From positions 1-64,000 of the forward strand of contig PVNU02001042.1 in the NCBI GenBank assembly GCA_003013855.2: DNA of 64,000 bases, read 5' to 3'. This stretch comes from Liriodendron chinense. Taxonomy: Eukaryota; Streptophyta; Magnoliopsida; Magnoliales; Magnoliaceae. Below, piece after piece: positions 1 to 10,500 of this stretch (its first letter is position 1; every line of letters begins with the position of its first letter). The notes under the pieces were generated by a model that worked only from the letters and a program-made list of their open reading frames with translations, did no database searches and was not told where the DNA came from. The position numbers and the translations under genes were made by a program.

Positions 1-750
1 AGTGATAGATGAGTGGATTGCTATGTTTTGTTCTCCAGTGATAACTCTTTTTTTTTTTTTTTTTGAGAGGTTTTTTTGGGAACGTCTCTCGATGAATAAA
101 GATAGAGGTGCATTCTTCAACGTTGAGGCTTTGCTGATCTTCTTGCCGCCTATCCTTCCCCAAGCATGGTTGAGCATTGAAGACTTAGATGTGGGTGGCC
201 TTTCATGCCCTTCAGTTCCTCACGGAAATTCAGGAGCTTGGACACAAGATAGCGCGGAGGTAGGAATTTAGAGCATTCTACTACCTTTGGTGTTTCTTAT
301 TAGTTGTACAAGTAAGCTGATTGAGCTTGCTATCTTTTGAGAGGAAAGGAAAATCTGTGTAGGACATGGTTCATGTCCTCTCAATTGGCTGCAGCAGGTT
401 GCCCAATCCCAGCATCCATGACCCACCCTCCAACACCACCTCAACATTGGCAGCCAATGGGATGCTGAGGGATACAAGGGCTTGTGCTGAAAGTTTGCAA
501 ACTTATAACTTGACTGTACGTTCCTATTAAATTGATAAAATTGGTCTTCTAAATGTTTTAGTCCTTTAATCAGTGCATTGGCTCCACAGTTCTTTGTGTG
601 GTGTAATATTTCTCTCTATTTCGACTTTAAAGGTGTCTAAATTCCTTGCAGAAGAACCATGGTTTATCTTATTGGAGTGTCAGCAAACCCCTTGATATAT
701 ATACATTGTTCTGTCGTTTCCTTATAGCTCGAGTTTTTAGCGCAACTGGT
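1..750. other. Unassigned sequence, no gene recognised
   Basis: Short open frames here start at non-ATG codons and have no motif I recognise. A poly-T run lies near base 50. It may be the LTR or flank of the retroelement whose primer-binding site follows at 759, but I could not place a left LTR end. Confidence 0.3.
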
Positions 751-905
751 CAGTAACATGGTATCAGAGTAGGACGTCCGGTGTTTACAGTTCCCGGATA
801 AGTAAAATTCGGTATTATAGGGCATCCGGTATTGTATCAGCCCCGAATATCACATGCGGGGCCAGAGTACCGCCTGCACGTGAGGGAAGGTGTTGAAGGC
901 GTTTG
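751..905 (+). repeat. Relic of an LTR-retrotransposon: LTR end plus tRNA-iMet-type primer-binding site
   Basis: The text cagtaaca (to 758) is followed directly by tggtatcagag (759-769). This is the usual plant LTR 3' end (CA) abutting a PBS complementary to initiator methionine tRNA. The sequence after it looks like a retroelement leader. No gag or pol follows within the window, so this is a truncated relic. Confidence 0.5.
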
Positions 906-1186
906 ACCTAGCATAAGAATTATTTTTTCTTTTTTTCCTTTTGAAAATAAAGTAGAACTTGTACGAGATTGTGAATACTAATGCTTTTTTTTTATTTTAT
1001 TTTTTATTATTATTATTATTTTTTTAGGGTTGGATGGGAGGATTTTTTTTAATTATTGGAACTATTTTAAACTTATTATTATAATATTATATATTTTTGT
1101 TGTATAGTCATGTAATATAATTTTTGTTTTAGGCACTTTAATATTCATTTTTAATTGTATGTGCAATATTTTTTTAGGTTTCATAG

Positions 1187-1193
1187 ATATATA

Positions 1194-1259
<66 letters not shown>
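1187..1259. repeat. (TA)n/(GA)n microsatellite
   Basis: A run of TA dinucleotides passes directly into a GA run. Confidence 0.95.
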
Positions 1260-1262
<3 letters not shown>

Positions 1263-1372
1263 TTTTCAATATATGTAAAAACAACCAAATGGATTAAAAA
1301 AAACATTTGTTTTTCACCAGCGGTTAGTACGTTCACCGAGAATCAATATTTTTACTTGTGTTTGTTTGTTTG

Positions 1373-2022
1373 TGTTGGGGAGTCTCAACTATGTGCTGAA
1401 CAGGGTGTTCAGATTGGTCGGGCGACCGGTCTGACGACTGGTCTGATGGGCTGGCCCTGTGCACGTGAGATAGAAGACATCCTGTGTGGCCCTAGACCGG
1501 TCGTGCGCGACCGATCTAGAGGGTATGCGACCGGTCGTGCGACCGGTCGGCTGTGAGACTGCTGGCTCTGTGTGGGGATTTCTCCCTGGATGTTTTCTGT
1601 GCAAGGTGCGATCGGTTGTACCGGTCGGCTTGCCTGCGGAGGTCTTGCGCAGTCCGCAGTACTGCCAAGGTGTTTCTATTTCGAATTTCTTCCTATTTAA
1701 GTTGTGTAATCCGACTTAGAGAGAATCCTAAGGTGTCCAAGGTTTCCTATTCGTACTAGGAAGAAGGGAAAGGTGTTTGTGAGAGAAAACTTGGAGTTTT
1801 TTTTTTTTTTCTGTCCTTTGTGGGCTGTCAATCTCTGTAATCTTCTGATATTATAGTATCGCTTTGTGCCGTGGTTTTTACCCGTTTGGGGTTTTTCCAT
1901 GTAAAATTCGGAGTCTCTTGTGGTGAGTGCTTGTGTGTGATTGATTGCATCTTGTTTACTCGTTTGATTTTGCATTGCTTTACGTGTTCGGCGTTCCGCT
2001 TCCGCTGCCGGCTTTCCCAACA
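1373..2022. mobile_element. Solo LTR (650 bp), TSD GTTTG
   Basis: The block starts TGTTGGGGAG and ends TTTCCCAACA, giving the inverted TGTTGG/CCAACA ends typical of many Ty1/copia LTRs. The five bases before it (1368-1372, gtttg) equal the five after it (2023-2027, gtttg). No internal region or second LTR is attached, so it is a solo LTR left by LTR-LTR recombination. A GC-rich stretch at 1415-1550 is built of repeated accggtc/gaccggt palindromes. Confidence 0.82.
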
Positions 2023-2081
2023 GTTTGCAGGTTTTACTGGTGTTTTCCGTGGCATATATTGGCGGTTACATGCCTTTTTAC

Positions 2082-3268
2082 TAGAGTTGGACACAAACCG
2101 AGCTAGCTCAGTTAACTTGCTCGGTCGGCTCTAATAAGCTCGACTTGAAAGTTGGGTTTAAGCCAAGCCAAGTTGATATTTTTAGCTTTGGAAGAATTTC
2201 AAGCGAGTCAACTCGAGCTAACCCAGCTCGACTCAACTCGGCACGAAGCTCAACCTTTACTCAGTTCGAGTTATAACTTAATTATATAATAGTATACATA
2301 CAACTTAATTAATATATTATATTTTATAATATATATAATATAAAAAAGGGCCCACCTATATTAAAAACTAAGGGCCTGTTTGTTTTTTGGCTCAACTATA
2401 ATCACCTTGTAAATGGGTAATGATTATTTACCTAGATAATTACTGCATCTTTCCCAATGAAGACAGTGACACTTACTTTTCTTAACACTAAAATTGAGAA
2501 ATTTGTGTAATAAATATGGGGCCCACCGTGATTTATGTGGCTTATCTACACGGCCCATTCGTTATGCCAGATGAATTTAGGATGTGAGCCAAAATTGAAG
2601 CAGATCCAAAGCTCAAGTGGACCACACCACATGAAACAGTGGGAATCGAGTGCCTACCATTAAAAACTTCTTGGGGCCCTAAAAGATTTGGATCAAGCTG
2701 ATATTTATGTTTTCCCTTTATCCATGTCCGTGTGACCCTATAAACCGGTTAGATGATGAATAAACCTCAATATGGGCCCAATGGAAGAAACAACTTTCAA
2801 CGGTGGATGAATTAAGGCCACTGTTTCCTTTCGTGCGGGCCATTTGAGTGTTAGATTTGCCTCATTTTCGGCTCATGCTCCAAAATGTGCCAATAAAACA
2901 TATGAACGACGCTGATATATCATATACACTACGATGGGGCCCACGGATTTAAGTCACACTTTGGACCGATTTTAGAGGTGGAATTACTCACCCATTTTCA
3001 AACAAGGTGAAAAAGTAATAATTACTCATTTACCACATATTTATCCATATCATAGAAAATCAAACAGGCCCTAAAAGAAAATGCCTGAGCTCAAACTTGA
3101 AAGCTTGAGCTCGGCTCAAATTTGGCTTGCGTTGCCCGAGCTACTGACCAAGCTGAGTCAAGCTGGCTACTCAAGCTCATGGACCGAGTCGAGCCAAACT
3201 CGAGCTGGGGTAGGCTGCTAGCCTCACCGAACGGAGCTGTGCCAAACTCAACTCAGTGTCCAGCTCTA
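2082..3268. mobile_element. Non-autonomous hAT-type element (1187 bp), TSD CTTTTTAC
   Basis: The terminal inverted repeat is TAGAGTTGGACAC at the left; the right end reads TAGAGCTGGACAC on the minus strand. It is flanked by identical 8-bp duplications, ctttttac at 2074-2081 and 3269-3276. Length, TIR and 8-bp TSD fit hAT. Subterminal regions are rich in gagctcgag-type motifs on both sides. There is no transposase ORF. A Tourist-like element is nested at 2372-3071. Confidence 0.85.
2372..3071. mobile_element. Tourist/PIF-Harbinger-like element (700 bp), TSD TAA, nested in the hAT element
   Basis: The left end is gggcctgtttg and the right end caaacaggccc, a perfect inverted repeat, with taa on both sides (2369-2371 and 3072-3074). 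Its interior carries the dispersed 'gggcccaccgtgatttatgtgg' type sequence seen many times in the window. No coding capacity was seen. Confidence 0.8.
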
Positions 3269-3476
3269 CTTTTTACTGGTACTTGGCTTGGTAGAGGGTC
3301 TTTTACCGACAGTTTTACTCATCTTTATTGTTACCGTGCTTCTTCTTCAACATGTCTATGATGGCACTTCGTCAGGTTTATACCGGTGCTTCAATAGACC
3401 TATAGCGGTGCATTTTCAAGTCTATAGTCGCAGCTAGCGAAACTGTCGGTAAAGGTCATTTTCCTTGTAGTAGGGC

Positions 3477-4069
3477 AATTTGGTCAAAGACATAACATGG
3501 GCATAGCAGGGAAATGTAGGAAATTGTATGGTTATCGCCATAGGTGACAAACTCTCATTCATATATGTTTGTTTGCAAATTTTCTCAATAGAGGTGGTTT
3601 TTGTTGGAGTGATTGGGGACTTAGCAGCTTGCGTCTCGTGGGCCCTGCCATGGATGGCCAGTTGGATGATCTTTGCCTTCAAATTATTTAGCTTTTCTTG
3701 CTGTGGGTTATCAATGGCAGGACCCACCATTTGATGGTCCGGATTTAATAACCATGTAGCTGCGTGATTGCGGAGCATTTACAAATCAAATACTTATGCC
3801 TAAGTGGTAGACTCACATGAGTTTCTACAAGAGGTCATAGGTTTGAGTACTCATTATTGTGAAAATACGAAGCTCAACTCAGTGAGTTTTTGGGTGGACT
3901 TGGGCTCGGTGGGCCCATGCAAGTTTTGGGTTGGACCTGTCGGGTAATTCATTATAGGCACTGATTCAGCCCGATCTAGACACAGTGGCCACCCGGGCTC
4001 TGCCACATTCTGGCTCTACCAGGCCTAGATTCAGTCGGGTAGGAGCCTGATGGAGTTAGTTCATTTAGG
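3477..4069. other. Intergenic, no gene recognised
   Basis: Only short open frames without recognisable domains are present. I see no complete repeat boundaries. Confidence 0.3.
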
Positions 4070-4395
4070 TCGTGATCGTGGGCCCAACTTGATGCATGTG
4101 CTGTATGTTCATGCCTACCATTAAAAGCTTCCTAGGACCCAACATAATGTTTGCTTGTCATCCAACCACTTGATAAGGTTAAACGGATCTGGTGGAAGGG
4201 AAAAATACAAGTATCAGCTTCATCCAAAGCTTTTGTGGCCCACAAGAACTATTGACCAGTCAATCACAGCTTTTTCCCATGGTGTGGTCCACCTGATATT
4301 CGGATCTGCTTCATTTTTAGACCCACACTCTAAAATGAGTTGAAAACAGCGGATGAATGGTATGGATACACAAACACATAAATCGAGGTGGGCAC
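4070..4395. repeat. Copy of the dispersed gggccca inverted-repeat family (degenerate)
   Basis: The left part has gtgggcccaacttgatgcatg and 'accattaaaagcttcctagg'. The right part has the mirrored block with gatgaatggtatggatac and 'cataaatcgaggtgggc'. This matches the layout of the better-preserved copies at 33.3, 50.8 and 52.7 kb. Confidence 0.6.
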
Positions 4396-4449
4396 CACGG
4401 TCCAACCTGACGAGCCGACTGAATCTGCGCCCGGCTCTGTCTTCTCGAC

Positions 4450-4963
4450 TAGGGCTGTAAATGGTCGGGTTCGGGGCGGGTTTAGCCAAAACCAGACCCG
4501 CCCATTTACTAAACAGGTCTGGGTCCAAATTTTAGACCCAGACCCTTTTACTAAATGGGCGGGTTCGGGGCGGGTCCAAGTCAACCCATCAGACCCATTT
4601 ATAAATGGGTCCGGGTCTGGTAGAGGTAGATCCACCAGACGCATTTATAAATGGGTTGGGTCCAATGGATCTGGGTCTAGATCAAATATGCAAGCATTTT
4701 ACAAGGCTTAAAATCGGGTCTGGACGGGTCTAGGCTAGACGGGCCCTTTGAGACATAGACGAAACCCGCCCACTTACTAAATGGGTTCGGGTCGGGTCGG
4801 GTAGGGTCTAATATAAACGAAACCAGACCGAGAACCGTTTATTAACTGGGTCTGTTCTTGGACCCAGACGCGTACCATTTAACAAACGGGTCGGGTCTGG
4901 GTCGGGTCTAAATGGGTTGGGTCCGGGTACCCCATCGGGTCCACTGACCCATTTACAGCCCTA
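4450..4963. mobile_element. hAT-type MITE (514 bp), TSD TTCTCGAC
   Basis: It starts TAGGGCTGTAAATGG and ends CCATTTACAGCCCTA, a 15-bp inverted repeat with at most one mismatch, of the common plant hAT type. The 8-bp duplications ttctcgac lie at 4442-4449 and 4964-4971. The interior is made almost entirely of short repeats of gggtc/gacccg and 'aaatgggt' in both orientations. It is non-coding. Confidence 0.9.
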
Positions 4964-5016
4964 TTCTCGACGTACCATTTCCCTACAGCGTGTACGATTC
5001 TGGGGCGCACGAGACA

Positions 5017-5543
5017 GGGCGCGACTTGGGTGAGCCCTCGGAACCAGCGAGGTGGGTGGGACCCTGAACTTACAGCCCACCTGGATGTATTCCTTGTAGA
5101 TCCATGCCATCCATCTGTTTCTTTATATTATTTTAGAATGCAGTTCCTAAAATGAAGTAGATGCAAATTTTAGGTAAACCACACCCCAAGAAACAGTTCT
5201 CATTCAACCGTGACCATTAAAAACTTCCTGTAGTCCACCGTAATGTTTATTGGCCATCCAATCTGTTGATAAGGTCACGTAGACAGGGATGAAAGGAAAA
5301 AACAAATATCAGGTTAATAGAAAACTTTGGTGGCTCACAAAATGTTTTTAATGGTCATTAGCCAGTATTTCTTATGTTGTAGTCCACCCAAAATTTTAAT
5401 CTTCTTCATTTTTGGTACCATAGTACAAAATAATCTGGAAAAGCAGATTAAAGGCACGGATCTACAAGGAATACATCCAGGTGGACCATAAGTTCCGGTC
5501 CCACCCACATTGCTGGTTCCGGGTTCTCACCCAAGTCGCGCCC
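5017..5543. mobile_element. Long-TIR element (~527 bp)
   Basis: The first ~88 bp (gggcgcgacttgggtgag ... ttccttgtagatcc) are repeated as an imperfect reverse complement at the other end (ggatctacaaggaa ... cccaagtcgcgccc). The middle contains the dispersed 'accattaaaaacttcctg' type sequence. No convincing target duplication was seen, so the class (MITE or Mutator-like) is open. Confidence 0.7.
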
Positions 5544-5799
5544 AGCCTGATGTGCGGCTTGGATCACGCACGTGGAAGTGGAACTAGAGGATACCGTAAA
5601 AATTCCTCGAGTTCATGATATTCCAAGTCTGTGATTTGAATTTTTTCATTTACCAAAACATTCCTCCATGAAATTAACAGACCGGAAAGCCACAGCAAGA
5701 CCATGAAAAGCGTACGCCATGTGGGTCCTAACTGAATGTGTTTTTGAAATCCAATTGGATCACTAGTAGTATAATCCAATCTTATGCGTGGGTCTAACA

Positions 5800-6975
5800 A
5801 ATCAGCCCAATCAGTGATTCAGGTGCACCATACTCTCCGAAACAGTGCATAGGGTGATGCCCACCCTCCAAACTGTTTCGCTCAGTGTGGCCTACCTGTA
5901 TCATAGATTTTCATGAATTTTGGTCTCCTGGCTTAAATATTGTTTAGGTTCGAGTGAATTTAATACAATCATCACAATGGGCCCCATAGAAAATCAACAT
6001 TGGACATCTCTCTCACAATTGTTTCTTTTGGTGTGCCCATCTAAATCACAGGTCCACCTGATCTTCCAGTTTACATATCAATGGTTGGAGTGGATTTCAC
6101 ATACTCATTGGGCCCACCAAAAATCTGCGGCGCATCCCTCTCTGGTTGTTTAACCAGATTTCAAAAGTGATTTGCCTGCATCGCCAAGGTAATATCTTGT
6201 GGCATGTTTTGGGCCAAGCTTAGTGCCCGCCATAATGTATGTGTTTTATCCATACTGTCCATCCATTTGGCCAACTCATTCTAGGGCCAAATGGATGCAC
6301 ATCTAAAGCCCAATAATGATGCACATCTAAAGCTCAAGTAGAACACACCAAATATAAGAGGTGAGAAGTGAACATCCCCCACTACTAGGGTCCAACACGA
6401 TGTTTTGTTTGCCATCTAACATGTTCATCAGGTCACATGGACTTGGATGAAGCCAAGACAAATATAAGTTCCATCCAATACCTTTGTGACCCCATGAAGT
6501 TTTCAATGGTGGGCATTCAATCTAACGTCAGACATTGTAACCAAAACGAATACGTCGTGGGAACCTACGGTGCTTGGGAAACATGGCGACAAAGAGATAT
6601 TGGACGTAAAAAAATTTACGAGATGCCCACTCGAGCTACCCATGATGTGTAAGTAAAATCTACTATGAGCATTAGATGCCTAACCCCACATTAGGCCTAA
6701 GTCCAAAAAATCAAGTCGCTTATGATATAGATGGGCCGCATTAAATGAAAAAGTTAGAAGAGAGATGCAACCGTTGATTTTTAATAGGGCACACCATGAT
6801 GATGATGTGAAATCCACTCGGACCTTAGATACCACAAAATAATTTAAGCTGAAATCCGTGATTCAAGTGGGCCACATTGAGGGAAACATTTTGGAGATGG
6901 GGGTTGCCCTATGCATTGTTTCCAATCATATGTTCCACCTGAATCACAAATATGACGAAGTTTTGAGCCGTGTAT
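5800..6975. repeat. ~1.2-kb inverted-repeat element upstream of the SPB1-like gene
   Basis: Arms of roughly 115 bp at 5800-5915 (tgattcaggtg, gtgcatagggtgatgccc, caaactgtttcgctca) and 6853-6965 are imperfect reverse complements. Between them lies another dispersed-family copy (from about 6215, ccgccataatgtatgtg). No coding frames were recognised. Confidence 0.55.
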
Positions 6976-7029
6976 AGAAATGGGCAACAGACTTGATGGT
7001 TGAAGAATATTTTTAATATGGTCCCATGG

Positions 7030-7065
7030 AGCCCATTACAAGTCTAGCTGTCATCAAAACCCTAA
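7030..7065 (+). promoter_or_regulatory. Site II element and telo-box upstream of SPB1-like gene
   Basis: The motif agcccat (7030-7036, TGGGCT on the minus strand) and the telo-box AAACCCTAA (7057-7065) lie 43-78 bp upstream of the initiation position. The pair is known from plant promoters of ribosome-biogenesis and translation genes, which fits an rRNA methyltransferase. Confidence 0.6.
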
Positions 7066-7107
7066 ACCCGCGAGACAGAGAGAGAGAGAGGTGAGTGTTG
7101 AAGCGAG

Positions 7108-7581
7108 GTGGGAAAAGCCAAGGGCAAGCATCGATTGGATAAGTACTATTACCTAGCGAAGGAGCAAGGTTACCGTTCCAGAGCTGCCTTCAAGCTCCTC
7201 CAGCTCGATGCCAAGTTCCGTTTCCTCCCTTCCTCCCGCTCCGTCCTCGATCTCTGCGCCGCACCCGGCGGTTGGTTGCAGGTCGCTGTCCGTCATGTCC
7301 CCGTCGGCAGCTTCGTCCTCGGCGTTGACCTCTTCCCTATCCGTCCTATCCGCGGCGCTCTCTCCCTCGAGGAGGACATCACCACTCAACGCTGCCGCTC
7401 CTCCATTAAGAAGCTCATGGATGAAAATGGCTGCCGTGCTTTCGATGTTGTCCTGCACGACGGTTCCCCCAACGTCGGTGGTGCTTGGGCTCAGGAGGCC
7501 ACCAGCCAGTCTGCTTTGGTCGTTGATGCTGTCAAGCTTGCCACTGAGTTCTTGGCACGCAAGGGGAATTTCGTCACCAAG
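7108..7581 (+). CDS. SPB1: SPB1-like exon 1 (FtsJ methyltransferase domain)
   Basis: It encodes 158 residues starting at a GTG codon in the position of the family's ATG. It contains YRSRAAFKL (catalytic K29), the AdoMet motif and LHDGSPNVGGAW (D118), and ends exactly at catalytic K158. The donor is aag|gtcgg; five bases later the retroelement LTR begins. Unspliced read-through stops after seven residues in the LTR. Confidence 0.9.
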
Positions 7582-10500
7582 GTCGGTGATGCAGGACAAC
7601 CCTAAATATGATGCATGTTCATGAACACAATTAAATCAGCGGAATTAAACAGCAATAATAATAATGAAATTTAGCATTAATCATCATGAACTAAGAAAAT
7701 CATAAAGGAAACATGCAATGGAACGGACCATCATCACAACCATGGAATATGGAATTCAATTAATGCATAGGTTGGATCCGGCGAGGGATGGAACCTCTCG
7801 ATCTTGCATGGTCTTAACCCAATCAATTAAGAGGAATCTCTAATCCAGGAAATCAAGGGATTTTGGATTAGGGATTTGAAAATCTAAAAATTTAGGGTTT
7901 AGGCTCAAATTCAGATTTAGGGATTGTGGTTAGCAAAACAAATAAGTTAGGGAAAGATAGGATCACCTGGAAGAAGGATAGGAGGGGCACAAGAAGCAAT
8001 TAGAAGAAAGAGGGATCAAGGAAGAAGAAGAATCATCACCATGAGAGAGAGAGAGAGAGAGAGAGAAGAGAGAGGCAACCAAAGAGGTTTGCTTTTCATT
8101 AATAATCAACTAAATTTGAGTTTAGGGCTTAGCCCTCTTAAATAAACACTAAAAACAAGTAAAAAGACTAAACTACCCTAAAATATTAAGTAAAAACGCG
8201 CAAATAACATAAGTGCGGGAAAGTTCAGGCGCTCGGTCGGGCGCCCGAGGTCCCGCCCGAAGTCGTCTGAAAACCTCCAGAGAGGTTCGGGCGACCGACA
8301 AAATCTTCAGTTTCTTCGGCTTTTTTCTCCTTTCTTCCTTCACATGTGTCTTCCCTGAGTGGGGTCTTCTATGTGTCTGATCACATGTGGAAGGTCTTCA
8401 GCGGGTCTTTAGTTCCTTAATAAGCGCCTATCCACAAGGAAGATGCTTGTGGTGGGTGCTTCTTCACCGATAGACTTTGAAGGTTAGATGTCCGCATCAT
8501 ACTCCTCGTCTGAGAAGAACTTGACTCCGGTGAGTTAAAACTCTTGTGGCGCTCTAGTAAATCTGGGTTAACACTCTGTAACTCCACTTCTATCAACCAT
8601 GTAGATTTTGGCAATGGTTTGTTCTTCCATTTCACAATGTATCTTTGGAAACCCCCGTCTCTCGTAGACACTATCTCCTCATCCAAGATTTCCTCAATTT
8701 CTTCTTTATGGATATTAGGTGGGGGAAGGGGTGGAAGGGGTTGTGAGATAAAATCAGTAAAGGGCCATGACACAGATGACGGATCAACGATGGGATGGTG
8801 GGAACGGACTAGATCTTCCACATGAAAAGTTGGGTTAATGCCCATTTCAGATGGAACGTCGATCCGATACGCGTTGGACCCAATTTTCTGCAATATCTTG
8901 AATGGTCCAGCACTACGCGCTTCTAATTTCTTAGCGGAACCTTGTGAGAACCGCTCTGGCCTTATCCTCACCATTACATAGTCTCCTTTCTGGAATTCTT
9001 GCAATTTACGATGAGAATCAGTTGAGATTTTAGAATCATCATTGCTCTTATTTATCCGCTGTCTAATATGTTTATGCAAATCATGAATATGGCGTGCGAA
9101 TGCATTGGCTGACTCTAGAGACCTTTGGATGACAGACATGGGTGAAACTAAAGGACGCTCTGAAAAATCAACGGACTCGAAGTAAACAATCCTATGAAAA
9201 TAAGCAACCCTATGATCTAGAACTTGAGAAACTGAAACAAAAGGACACTTTTCATGGGTGACAAATAATTTCTCATTTTACGTATTATAAACAAGGATGA
9301 TTTTCAGGTATCCCAACACTTGGGAACACACACTATAAATACCAAGTCTTGAGCAGATCTTGGCATCAGCCATTATGTCCAAAATATCATCAAGATGCGG
9401 GATAGGGACTTTGGTCATCATATCCACCATGGCGTGAATACTTCGCATGATGGCTTGACACTTGATTGAAGCTTTGTGGGCGGTCAGGATATGCCCACAT
9501 GTGTGCCATATGCCGTTGTTCTTGTAAGTGAAAAGAGCAGTCATGACACACAAAACAAAACTCCAACTCAAACTTTCCTTATTGAATTCTTCCCTAAGAA
9601 GTTTATTAAATTGATGCTGCATTTCTGTATTTTCTACGGGGTTCACTTGGTATGGAGGAAAGCTTGATAAAACCAACCTAGGGACAAGATCGATTGTGTG
9701 TTGAATATCCCATATGGATGAAAATTTATCCCATAAATCATCTGGTGGGATATCACAAGTCATGTGGACATCTATCATCATATCCTTACTAGTCTCTTCT
9801 TCAATTTCATTTATGTTCACCATGGTAAGAGGCATAGATTGGGACTCTACATCACTTAAGTCACACATGACATCTGGAAGAGGTGCGGTCTCAATTTCTT
9901 CGACCTTTTCATCACTAGCACACACTTCGTCATCTTCAACGATGATGAGCGATGCCTCAATTTCTTCCATTTCCTCACTACTAACATGTAACGCCCCGGT
10001 TTTCATTACTCGGGTGTTGAGCCCGAGTTCTGAAAACCCGAGTATAAACATTCAAAGATCCACTTTACAGTATAATTTTTTTTTTTATTTAAAATACAAT
10101 GGAAGCAAATTAAGACATGTAATGTCCAATATAAATCAAACCGTATAAGTGGCGCCCATAGGGCTTATACAAATCAATTGTCTCCATATTACATTAATTA
10201 AAAAGAAACAAAAGGAAAGAAATACTGCAAGTAGACTTGAGTCGCACCGCCTTCCAACTTCTCATCTCAAGACACCTGCATCAACTATTATAGTTCGATA
10301 GCGTTAAAACGCTATCATAGTGAGGTAAAAAACCCTCCAAAATTACCAAGTATGATAGCAGTTAAGTAAAGACCAACTAAAAATAATATATTGCACAATA
10401 AGTAATTTACACAATTACAAAAGAAATGACATTTAAAACAATCAAATGTAACAATTCACTCATTTTACAAATACCAACAAATTATAACATTCAATCCATA

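Larger units (their letters stand above)
960..3475 (+). mobile_element. One end of a CACTA-like DNA transposon, split by later insertions
   Basis: AT-rich sequence at about 1070-1190 and motif-bearing blocks at 2023-2081 and 3269-3475 (ttttactggt, ttaccgacag, gtcggtaaaggtc) match, in inverted orientation, the left part of the element at 53.6-54.1 kb. The outer end, read inward on the minus strand, is ctactacaaggaaaatgacc, close to the CACTACAAGAAA style of plant En/Spm ends. The 59-bp block ending at 2081 resumes at 3269 once the hAT element is removed, and the solo LTR sits in the block before. The opposite terminus was not found. Confidence 0.55.

Noticed and set aside
2..271. 89-codon ORF at the left edge
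   Set aside because: Starts at a GTG in a eukaryotic sequence, with a poly-T-derived phenylalanine run and no recognisable motif.
1356..1759. Overlapping ORFs on both strands near 1.4-1.7 kb
   Set aside because: They arise from the GC-rich palindromic block of the solo LTR.
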